Source: Bicyclus anynana
Lineage: Eukaryota; Arthropoda; Insecta; Lepidoptera; Nymphalidae
DNA length: 64,000 nucleotides
Direction of reading: 5' to 3'
Assembly: GCF_947172395.1 (NCBI RefSeq)
Contig: NC_069085.1
Span: forward strand, 17,982,698-18,046,697
The notes beneath the pieces are model-generated. The model saw only the letters and a program-made list of their open reading frames with translations. It had not been told where the DNA came from and did not search any database. The position numbers and the translations under genes are program-made. Shown one piece after another: positions 34,701-46,700 of the stretch (its first letter is position 1; every line of letters begins with the position of its first letter).

Positions 34701-37700
34701 CTCTCTAAGGGCGTCTCCTATGAGACTCGGACCTCGGCTTAGAAGGCCATTCTGGAGGAGGTAACCGTGACCTGAGTGAATCAGTCCGGACGCCCCCAAG
34801 ATCGTGAGTTAGAAAACCCACGTCCGGGTGACGTTAGATATCGGGGACCTCGTCTTCGCCGGCGAAGACGCTGTGTAGCTTGTGATTGTGTTACCTGGGA
34901 AGCATTGTCGGTTGTTATGTCATCGTCTGGATCGTAAAGGACGTTCTTGGGACGCCTCTGCTTGCAGTTAGCGTTTAGGTTGGGAGTGTAATTGCAGGCC
35001 TCAACCACTAGTTGGTTGGGATGGATGGCAGCTCTGTCAAAATAGTTTTGAGAGAGCTGTTTCATGTACTTAGCTATTGTCGGTAATTCTAGATCTCTAT
35101 GGAGGTCATTATTGCGTAAAAACCACGGCGCGCCCGTGATTTGACGCAGAAAACGATTCTGTAGGGTTTGAAGCGGCCTAAGGGTCGCTTTGGGACGGTG
35201 GGCAAACACTACACTAGCGTAGGTTAAGATCGGACGGATCGTAGTTTTATAAAGCGTTAGCTTTGAGCGGAGGGATTTATAAAGCGTTAGCTTTGAGCGG
35301 AGGGACCCACACACTTTGAGTATGGCTAAACTATGCTAATGACATGTCACTAGTCTCTCCTAATTTCCTCTCCTATAAAGAGAGAGGCCGATGGCTGATG
35401 ATAATGATGATCTGTCGTCAGAACCGCGAGAAGGTCCGCGCGGGAGCGGCGGCGGCGTGCGCGCGGCTGGGCCGGTACCGCATGCCGCTGGCGTGGAGCG
35501 CCGTGTCGCTGCTCAACATCCTCAGCGGCTCCAACAGCCTGGAGCGCGACCCGCCGCCCGACGCGCCCGCCTCCACCTCCAACACCAACAGCCTGGGTCA
35601 GCTGCACCACTATCACTCTCAGACCAATTATAGAAGGACCTGTATCGCACTCATAGTCACGAACAAAATTGTCTTGTCAATTTCTGAAGAAAACGAGCTT
35701 TATATATCGTATACTAAAGTAGAAGTTTTTGCCCGTGTTTTACATAATTCAATTACACAAAAAGGTATTTTTACGGAGCTCTTTAACCGACGAACACGAT
35801 TACAACTATTTAACATCGATACTATAAGGACAGTTTCTAAAATCGCATTAGATCGTTGATCATATACTTTGTCAGAAAAGGAACGTCTAGCGAGGCAGGT
35901 CCTATACAATAATTGGTCTGAGCTCTCACTACCCTTACCCACCCAGCTATACATAGAGCAATCATTTCTAGATCAATCCTAATAATATTATAAACGCGAA
36001 AGTTTGTATGGATGTTTAGATGTTTGTTACTCTATAACGCCGATACTACTGAAGCGATTTAGCTGAAATTTGGAATGGAAATAGATTTTACTCTGGTTTA
36101 ACACACTTTTTATCCCGAAAAAATCCATGGTTTCCCGAGATTTGCGTAAACTGATGATTTTGATGATAAGAATGTTTGTTACTCTTTCACGCCTCAACTA
36201 CTAAACCGAATTAGCTAAAATTTGGTATTAAGAGATATTATAGCCTGGATTAACACATAGACTACTTTTTATCCCGGAAAAATCCATGGTTCCCGAGGGA
36301 TTTATGAAATACTAAATTCCACGCGGACGAAGTCGCGGGCGTCCGCTAGTCGACGACAATATGTAATAATTTAGTTTGCTTAATCATAAATATTGCGTTT
36401 GGAGCACAGATTAATCAACACTAGGCTGATAGAGCGTACGGAATACAACAGTGTCGTAGCCGTTTAAAATACAAAATTCTTAAATGAATACAGTCAGTAA
36501 CTTTCAATATTATTCAAGAAACATGGCGTCTTGTGTTTTTAAATCAAAAACTAAGAAAATAATGATGGAGATGGACTTTTTATTGGTAATAATTGTTAGT
36601 GTAAAAGGGGATGGTCCATTTCAGATTCACTCTAGTACCCGTATCATTAAAATTTAAAAAATACAAGGATTGTATTAAAATATATTAAACTAAATAAAAA
36701 AAAACAAAATTAAAACCCAAGCTTTTGAGTTATATCAGGATGGCGCCCTTAAAGCTAGTATGACATGACAATTGACAGCAAACGTCAAATCGACTACTGC
36801 AATGAAAACGTCATCAATCCGCCATTATTACTTCCAAGAAATGCAACACTAATATAGTGTTGCATATCTCGGGAGATAATTAATATTATTTCAAAAGAAA
36901 TAAAGTTAATTCGTAAATTTGTGTAATCAAAAATAGTTAAAAAAAATATTTTCTTTTATTTCCGCTTGGATACAATCTGATCCTGGGCTCCATTCAATTT
37001 AGGACTATCTCCTTTTGACATACAAACTATGAAAAAAGTTTGTATATGCTGATGTCAAGGAGACGCGTAACGTTTTTTTTATGGGTTTCACTGGCTTCTC
37101 CACGCTGTTTGCAAGACAAGACATTCTGTGGTTTGAAGTGTGTACGGCAATAGTCCAACAACAGCGTCTTCTATAGATCGCAAAGCGTCATCCAGCAGTC
37201 TGGAGCAGCTGCGGCGGCGCGCGGGCGAGGTGGGCGGCTCGCTGACGCGCAAGGGCTCCATCGAGCGCCGCGCCGCCGCCGCGCCGCACGCCGACGACCT
37301 GGTGGCGCATCTCGACAGCTTCAAGCCCATCGTCATCACTGTCACCAGCTTCTTCAAGCAGGTCAGTGGTATGCTGAACCTTGTCCTCTTTTGATGTGGT
37401 GGTTAATTTGTTAGCATCACAAAGACAGGTGAAGTAATAAAACGGGGAAAATTTAACAAAGCTGACACACTTTGTTAGATTTTTCCCGAGCATTTAATAC
37501 AATTAATTATTAGCAAAACTTTCGTTTTACGGGTTCTCGTTAAATCCATCCAAACCCATCAGTGGATTTGCAAGCAGTCTGTCTCGGCGTACTCAATACG
37601 TTGAATTGCCTAAAATAACCTTAGCTCCTGTCTCGAGGAATCCCACAAGGCTTTTTATTTATTTTTTGTCCTTTCTTTGTGTGATGTGTATTCTGAATAA

Positions 37701-40700
37701 ACTTTTCTTTCTTTCTTTTTCTTTCTTAATTATGATGCACAACTTGAAGCATACATTGTGGTTTGGCCCACCATACAACAGCGCAGCACTTGTGGGACTC
37801 CACAATTATGGTTCAGTTTTAGGCGGAATATTGATTCTTGTTTACAATCATAGTCTTCTCCAACATGTATCTTTCTTTCCCTCTGCTTCTGTTATAAAAC
37901 ATTTCATTCAACATTTTATAAAACAGGAAACAGACAAGCTTCGAGATGAAGACCTGTACAAATTCCTAGCTGAGATCAAGCGTCCCAGTTCAGCTCCCAA
38001 GAAGCTGAAGTGCATACCCGGCACACTGAAGATCGAAGTGTCGCCCTGTCCCGACGAGATCAAGAACGGACTAACTCCAGAGCTGGCCAAGCTTGCGCCC
38101 TACAGCGGTACGTGACTTATCTTATCACGCACTTATCTTTGCGCGCAATACTCAGCATATTCAGAAGTCATCATTATTCATTAATAGCCAATGGACATTT
38201 GATGGAGATAATGGAGCTTTTAAGGACTTCCAATATCTTCGGTCCACCTAGTGAGGGATCGACCAACCTCGCCTCTCCAGCACCTTGAGACGCAATCTGC
38301 TCTTCAAACTATGTGCCCCGCCCACTGCCTTAGTTGTTTTCTTTTTAAGAAATAACATTTTTAAAATAATTTTACGTGAACACTCCGAGAAGCCGTGCGC
38401 GGGTCGTCACGTATCATAATCACCTAGCGAAGTCAATGTTCTCAAGTTTTTCACACTCTAGTTTTTTTTTTAATTACCTTGTCTTGTTATAGAGGAGAAT
38501 GTGCGGCCGTGCAAGGAGATCCTGCCGTTCCCGCTGGTGGCGCCCGCGCTGCCGCACGTGCAGTACCGCAACCTGCTGTTCCTCAACGTGCGCGAGCTCA
38601 ACCTGTCGGCGTACGCGTCGCGCACCGCCTCCGCCAGGAACATTACCGTGAGTATTGGCGTTAGCTGCCGCACGTGCAGTACCGCAACCTGCTGTTCCTC
38701 AACGTGCGCGAGCTCAACCTGTCGGCGTACGCGTCGCGCACCGCCTCCGCCAGGAACATTACCGTGAGTATTGGCGTTAGCTGCCGCACGTGCAGTACCG
38801 CAACCTGCTGTTCCTCAACGTGCGCGAGCTCAACCTGTCGGCGTACGCGTCGCGCACCGCCTCCGCCAGGAACATTACCGTGAGTATTGGCGTTAGCTGC
38901 CGCACGTGCAGTACCGCAACCTGCTGTTCCTCAACGTGCGCGAGCTCAACCTGTCGGCGTACGCGTCGCGCACCGCCTCCGCCAGGAACATTACCGTGAG
39001 TATTGGCGTTAGCTGCCGCACGTGCAGTACCGCAACCTGCTGTTCCTCAACGTGCGCGAGCTCAAACCTGTCGGCGTACGCGTCGCGCACCGCCTCCGCC
39101 AGGAACATTACCGTGAGTATTGGCGTTAGCTGCCGCACGTGCAGTACCGCAACCTGCTGTTCCTCAACGTGCGCGAGCTCAACCTGTCGGCGTACGCGTC
39201 GCGCACCGCCTCCGCCAGGAAAATTACCGTGAGTATTGGCGTTAGCTGCCGCACGTGCAGTACCGCAACCTGCTGTTCCTCAACGTGCGCGAGCTCAACC
39301 TGTCGGCGTACGCGTCGCGCACCGCCTCCGCCAGGAACATTACCGTGAGTATTGGCGTTAGCTGCCGCACGTGCAGTACCGCAACCTGCTGTTCCTCAAC
39401 GTGCGCGAGCTCAACCTGTCGGCGTACGCGTCGCGCACCGCCTCTGCCAGGAACATTACCGTGAGTATTGGCGTTAGCTGCCGCACGTGCAGTACCGCAA
39501 CCTGCTGTTCCTCAACGTGCGCGAGCTCAACCTGTCGGCGTACGCGTCGCGCACCGCCTCCGCCAGGAACATTACCGTGAGTATTGGCGTTACATGCAAA
39601 TGTGCTACATATCATCATTAACCGATAGACATCCAGTGCTTCCAAACCTTGATCTTGAGCTACTAACATGTTGGCTCTTAGCAACCTGTCGACTCTGACC
39701 AACACTACGTTTACCTCTCCGCGCATTGCCACTTCAACTCTGCTTCTAAATAAGCTATGAGCGTTATCTGTACTCGGACCTCTCCTGATTTGTGATTCGA
39801 TCACGTAGACGCATACTCATTTGGCTACTAAGTGTCTCCTTATTGCAAAATTTATTTAACACAGAATCCGAAGGACCATTACGGTGAATATTGGCGATAC
39901 ACGGATGATGATGATGATGTTAGCACACATAATTATCATCATCATCATTACCAGCGGATTAACATCTTCTGAAACTAAACCTTGATCTTGAGTCGCGTAA
40001 ATCTAACGGCTCCGAGCAGAAATGTGTTTGTCTCTTCACCCTTTGCCACTTCAGCACTGTAACTGCACTATGAGCGGTATGTGTACACCTCCTTATTTCT
40101 GGTTCTATCACATAGATTTATTTTGGACATAGCTCGCTCAATCGCCTTCTGAGTAGCTCCTAATGAGGCCAAATTTATTAAACACAGCATATGGATTAAG
40201 ACAAGAATTATCCTTTATTGAACTAAAGAAAGGCCAGAGGTGAATTTTTCTGCTCTTCAAGAGGTCAATAAGAAAACTAATACATCATGAAATCTTGTGT
40301 CCGCAGGTCAGAGTTCAGTTGATGTCCGGTGAGGAACAGTCGGCCGCTCTGCCCGCGATATTCGGCCGCAGCTCGTGTCCCGAGTTCAGCACAGAGGCTT
40401 ACACCACCGTGCTGTATCATAACAAGTAAGAGACATTTTATTAACTAGCTGACGCCGCGCGATTTCACCCGCATGATTCCCGTGCCCGTAGGAATACGGG
40501 GATAAAATATAGCCTATAGCCTTCCTGGATAAATGGACTATCTAACACTGAAAGAATTATTCAAATCGGACCAGTAGTTGAGATTAGCGCGTTCAAGTAA
40601 ACAAACAAACAAATTCTTTAGCTTTTTTTTTTTCAAACTGGGTATTTCCCGTTCATGTGAGAACACAGGGATGTAATATCCTATTAAAGTCACAAAAAAC

Positions 40701-43700
40701 TTGGCTTTCTTTTGGTAAAAGATTCGTTCAGTAGATCAAGAAACTGTGGTGGAAGGCTTTGTCGACGATGTCGTGTAGAAACCGAGAGGGGTGTGGATTT
40801 TCATCATCCTCCTACCAAGTTAGCTCGCTTCCATCTTAGATTGCATCATCACTTATCATCAGGTGAGACTGTAGTCAAGGGCTAACTTGTAAAGAATATT
40901 AAAAAAAATCAAGAGATTACCTCCAGTTAGTAATATTATAAAGAGATAAATTTTGTGAGTTTATATCACAAAATTAACCTCTTTATTACTCTAGATAATA
41001 GTCATTTGTGACATATTTAGAGAATGTTTCTTTGTGTCTCTGCACAAGTTTTAAAAATGCTTGAAACTAATTTAGATGACTTTTTGGGTTACTATTTGAT
41101 GCAGAAGTAATTTGATGTCAGGAACCCGTCGCTGTACGACGAGATAAAGCTGAAGCTGCCCGCCGACCTCGGCGACCAGCACCACCTGCTGTTCACGTTC
41201 CTGCACGTGTCGTGCCAGCGCAAGCCCGTCGCGCCCGAGCAGGAGAAGAGCGTCGAGACCACGCTGGGATACTCGGTGAGACTCTGCGTCGAAGTGACCT
41301 TGGTGTCTTCATCATCATCATCATCATCATCTTTAATATCGTAAAATGCATATAATTAAAATGTTGAAAGACGAACGTCGTGTATGACCAAAACATCAAA
41401 ATGTCTAGCTGATTCATCGAGAATCGAAATTTTCTTCCATGAATGTTCCATTAGCAGCTAGCTCGGAATTGAGCTTACGGATAGATAATTAAGTCGTCAT
41501 GCGATGCGCGGTCGAATCGAAGATATAGTTCTCTCTCTTTTGTGCTATCGCAACGTAAGAGTAAGCGATATTTCCAGTTCGGTGCTATTGGCCGACAATA
41601 TGTCATTTTGTTTTGTGTTTGTGTTTTGAATATATATATTGTGGCAGGCATTTGCCTACTGGAGTGAAGAACTTGGCCCTGTAGCGCTATTTTTAACCGA
41701 CTTCCAAAAAGGAGGAGGTTCTACGTTCGGCTGTATGTATGTTTTTTTTTTTTTTTTTTTATGTATGTCCAGCGATAATTCCGTCAATTATGGACCGATT
41801 TTAAAAATTCTTTTTTTGTTTTAAAGGGTTTACTTCCAGGGTGGTCCCATTTTTTTCATGTCAGGATATGATGATGGCATCCTTTAGAAATTGAGGGGAA
41901 CTTTCGAAAGTTGTAGAGACGGCTAGTGCGTTTGTTAGTGTTTCCATAAGGTATTTTAAACCACTACAACTTTATGAAGGTTTGGAGTTGGTCTGATGAT
42001 GGAGCCGAAACACAGACGATGGAACTCGTCAAGGATTTACAGCAGTCACCTTTTGTTTGGGCTTGATTAATTTGTATTCATGAGTACTTTCCACATATAT
42101 GGATTGTGACTGTATTAAGGGTCTGATGATGAAGACGAGGATCAGTGAAGAGAACTCCTCGACGGTTCACAGTAGCTACCTTGTGTTTGGACTTGATAAA
42201 TTTGTATTGATGAGAACTCTCCACCTAGATGGATTATGACTGTATTAAGGGTCTGGTGATGAAGACGAGGAACAGTGAAGAGAACTCCTCGACGGTTCAC
42301 AGTAGCTACCTTGTGTTTGGACTTGATAATTTTGTATTGATAAGAACTTTCCACTTAGATAGGTTGTGACTGTACACACGCAGTAGGTATGCTAACACTA
42401 AAAATAAAAAAATAAAAATTTTAATAAAAAAAATTCAACCGACTTCCAACTCAAAAAATAACTTTAACTAAAAAGCAAAAAATAACATCCTACCTATGTG
42501 CTACCTTCTGATCCGTTTGAAGGCGGTGCCAAGCCAGTGTCGTGTTTTAATTAAAGCTGTTTCTGAAAGAACCACAGAAATTTTGTAGTTTAAACGTGTT
42601 TAATTAAAACATCACTGGCTTGGCACCGCCTTCAAACTGATCAGAAGGTAGCACATAGGTAGGATGTTATTTTTTGCTTTTTAGTTAAAGTTATTTTTTG
42701 AGTTGGAAGTCGGTTGAATTTTTTTTATTAAAATTTTTATGAAATGATGTTTTCATTAACTTCTATCTCTCTCTGCCTAACTGTATATAGAATGAGAAAG
42801 ATAGAGGTGAATTCGTAACTCGCGCTTGCGAGTTATACAAAACCTTATTACAGAGACTGTTGCAGAAGACATTTAAGTTTAATAACTCTTCGTTCCCAGT
42901 GGCTCCCTCTGTGTCGCAACGGCAAGCTGACCTGCGGCGAGTTCAGCCTGCCCGTGATGCAGGAGGAGCCGCCCGCCAACTACTCCTACATCTTCCCCGA
43001 CGTCCTGCTGCCCGGCACGCGGTGGATCGACAACCATAAACCCATCTTCAATATTACCCTGGACGCGTACACTACCGTTCATCCGCAAGTAAGTCTACTT
43101 TAATTGTTGACGGAACAGGCAGTTGTCTGCCTCATGTCATTTATGAGGCAGTCAACTGCCTGGTCCGTCAACAATTAAAAAGTAGTGGGTTACCATTTAT
43201 TACCATTTATTAAATGGTAACCCACCCCTTATGACAAAGCGGCTCCTCGCTTGACACGCTCTGACAAAATATTTCTGTATTTCTCGCCCAGAAGTCTTTA
43301 TAAAGGTAACTGATCTGACAATGCCAAAGCCCCGAAAACCTTTAGATAATGCTTTTATTTGTCGCCAAATAGATTGGCGTTCTACAGCACCTTTGCCACT
43401 CATTCAAGGACGCAGGGCATTGTAGGATGTGCTAATTACGTGCTTTGCAAGATGCTGATACGAGCGGAAAATGGGATTTTAGTTAACTGTCAAGGACGTC
43501 CTTAACCCTACACCATCGGTCACAAGTCCGGGATCTTCTCGAATTTTTCTCTGCCACACGGTGGACCCGACACCTGCACGGTGAATCCATGGAATGCTAA
43601 GATATTCTGTCTCATTATTAAGCCATCAACTTATTGAGAAATATCCTGAATCTTCTGTGATGCAGGACGGCTACATCGAGAGGTTCGTGTTGGCGTGCGA

Positions 43701-46700
43701 GGCGGTGCAGGAGGGAAACATTCCGCCGAGAATCGGACTCGCCAATATGGAAACTGAATTGAGGGCCAGGTTAGTCTTTAGCTAACTTGTGTCAGTTTGT
43801 TATCATATCATCTTGAAGGATTACTACTATTACTGTTACACTAACTCAGGTTTTATCTGTTTGAATATTCTCACTTTAGTTATACATCAAGCAGCTGATT
43901 ACCTAAATGTTAAAGAATTAGTTCACTTCTTCTTTAAATGTCATGTCTCCTACGAAGTTTAGCGACCATTATCGCTATCCTAATTTTAGAGACGGCAACT
44001 CGGAACAAAGATCTTGTGTTCATCCTGTAGCACTTGCGAAGATTTTTTTAGCTAAGAGATGCGTCGTCTGCCAGGCTTCTTTGGTTCCTGTCTTGTACAA
44101 TACGCTGCAAGTTCCAATATTGTCCGAACCTATGATATGTCCCAAATACTGAAGTTGCATAGATTTAATTTCAGTTATGTTCCTAACTATATAAATAGTT
44201 CCTTTTATTTGTATATTCCTGATTGAGTAATTAGTTAAAATGTTGACTAATACTTTTTCTACTCCCATTTCATAATCTACTCAACATAAAACCTCAAACC
44301 ATAACACAAGGCTATCCATTCTTAAAGGTCGTTTGGTAATGTTCAATATCACACGGGTAAACCGTGCTACGATGAATTTTTTAAAGATAAATCTAGGAGG
44401 CCACGCCAATACAAAATATCGAGGAGGCCGTGCCCAACGCCAATAATATATTATTTACCAACTTTTGTTGTCACTGTATGCCCTTGCACGTAATTAGCGA
44501 ATGTAACACTCGTGCTGTCTATTGTACAGCTGTCTAAAATCACTTGTGCTACAATGACCCTCATCACATGACGCCGGCATAAATAACTATTTTAGTACTT
44601 CTCGCAAACTGAATATTCATAATAATCATGGCTTTTGTCAGCATATCGGAGCTGCCGACCGCCAACGTGGAGGCGCTGGCGCGATACCTGCCCGTGGTGG
44701 CGGACAAGCTGCTGCAGCTGCTGGTGGCGCCGCCGTCGCTGGCCGGCGTCACGCTGAACATCGCGCAGGACGTGTTCACCTGCCTCGCGCACCTCTTCAC
44801 CGACATCACTGTAAGTACACCAGTCACCGACATAGCTCAACGAGTCGACAAGTTCGAAGTAGTTCGAAGAGCCCAAGGTGCTGGAATGTCGACCTCACAC
44901 TAAAATGCGCAGTGTTTGTCGACCACCCACCAGGTGGACTGACGACATTAAGCGAGTCGCAGGGATTCGCTGGATGCAGGCGGCTCAGGATTGTAATGTT
45001 TGGAGTCTCTCAAAATGCCCATGTCCTGCATGAAACTACATATGTATAGCCCTTGGGAAGGCTCAGTATCAGTGAGCGATGGTTTTATGGAAAATCACGT
45101 GAACAAAGTGACCTAAAGGCGTAATAGTTAGTGAAAGACTAAGATTAAGTTATTGGACATTATCTTAGTATAATAATAATATATTATAAATTTAGGTTAA
45201 AGTTAAATTACTAATTAGTCACATAAGTATGAAATGGATGGCTAGATCGTAATATAATGAAGTACCAAATTGGTACTTTACAATAGAGAGAAAAAAAAAG
45301 TGAGCGACTAAGCGAAGCTGTACTCCGAAATTAAGAAATCCGCAGAACTAAAGACATTGGTCGGGGTACATAGTTGAACGGACGTTGGGATCCTAATTAG
45401 AATTACGAGCCGAAGCTGGAAAGCGCATTGTCGTTGTGACCTGTTGTATTGTGGTGTTAGTGTTGTGCCTCGTTAAATGTCCACTTGGGTAACAGGGTTT
45501 GATTGGTCACGTGCAGATCACAACCAGTAGTCCCAACAAAAGGCTTGTGACCAGTAGTGAACGCCCATCGGCTGATGTAATGACAATATTACATAATTGA
45601 CTCCTCGCCTGCGTAGTGCAGGTGTATGACGTCGTAGTTGCAAGAGAGGAACTTGTTTCATTAGTTGACAGATTTCACGCTCATACTCTTGTTGTTGTAG
45701 AGCTGTTGTCTTACCGCCCTCGCGAGGTCTCGGTAATGTGGTTTGCCTCTAAATCTTTAGTAAACTGTAGGATTTGTTATATTAAGTTAAGTAAATGTTT
45801 GAACGTTTGTATGTGTTTTTTGTAGAATATGAATGAAGGCGCCACGTGCGACGCGCACGGGCGCAGCGGGCTCATCACCAGCTACATCCAGTACCAGTGC
45901 CGCATCCCGCGACCCGCGCTCTCCGACCGAGACATCGGCCTGCCGCTGCCGCCTTCCGGTGAGCCGCACTTGTTACCAGCTCTAACCCAGTTCAATAATA
46001 ATAATTGCCTTTATTTCAATCAAAATTTAGCCTTATAACAATATTTCAAAACAAACTTAATACATATTATATAATACGTGAATGAAATGAAAGAAATTAT
46101 ACCTAACTACCTACAATGTTAGAACGCTATCATCACAAGGACGAATAGATAACAAAATGGCGAGGACTGCCAGGCAATCCAATCCAGGCAATTTGACAAA
46201 ATGCCGTCGTATAGGTGCCTACATAAGCTGGAAACACGATTAGAAAAATAGCTGGACCGCAATGGAAACAAAGTTAGTAAAAATAGCAATCCTTGGAAGA
46301 GGCGCCTTCACCTGAGAGGGGTTCCTAATAGTATAAATATAAATAAGTTATAAATGGTACATTGTAAATATTTTCCTTTTTGTCTGTTTAAAAAAATCTT
46401 TATTTAAAATAACGTACCAGATTGTCAAACCTATTTAGGAAATAAAAGGCTTTTTTATTTTTTTATTTTATTTTATTTTATTATATAATACGTATTAGCT
46501 TATTCTAATATTCGTATAGGTACGTCCGTCTTTAGAACTTAATTCGGCTCAGTTGTTACATCTTAACAGATGTCTACTAACTAACTATCTTCCTGCCGAA
46601 TTTCAACTTGTATGTCAACCGGTTGTTGTGATGAGATGAGTTGATAAACGTCAAACTTATTGTTAAATAATATTTTTGTCCAATCCTCCGTTTGTAAGAT

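Larger units (their letters stand above)
33875..35328. mobile_element. hAT-like DNA element with 8-bp target duplication, carrying nested insertions
   Basis: The 8-bp direct repeat 'aactatgc' lies at 33,867-33,874 and 35,329-35,336, directly outside imperfect inverted ends (left 'cagcggttctcaaac', right 'tttgagtatggcta'). Such ends and an 8-bp duplication are hAT hallmarks. No transposase is present, so it is non-autonomous. Inside it are an inverted-repeat element, a SINE and a LINE, each annotated separately. The right end lies about 85 bp before exon 8. Confidence 0.85.

Noticed and set aside
37606..37926. Membrane-like frame upstream of exon 10
   Set aside because: It is T-rich intron in the same frame as the exon. 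The AAAACAG acceptor and the family alignment place the exon start at 37,927.
38551..39592. Mutually exclusive or tandem alternative exons
   Set aside because: Units 2-9 lack the first part of the exon, the created AG is in the wrong phase, and the spacing between units is only 19 bp, so they cannot serve as cassette exons.
38501..39698. A series of overlapping Arg/Ser/Cys-rich frames of about 70 codons
   Set aside because: These are frame-shifted readings of the 116-bp array through splice donors, not separate genes.
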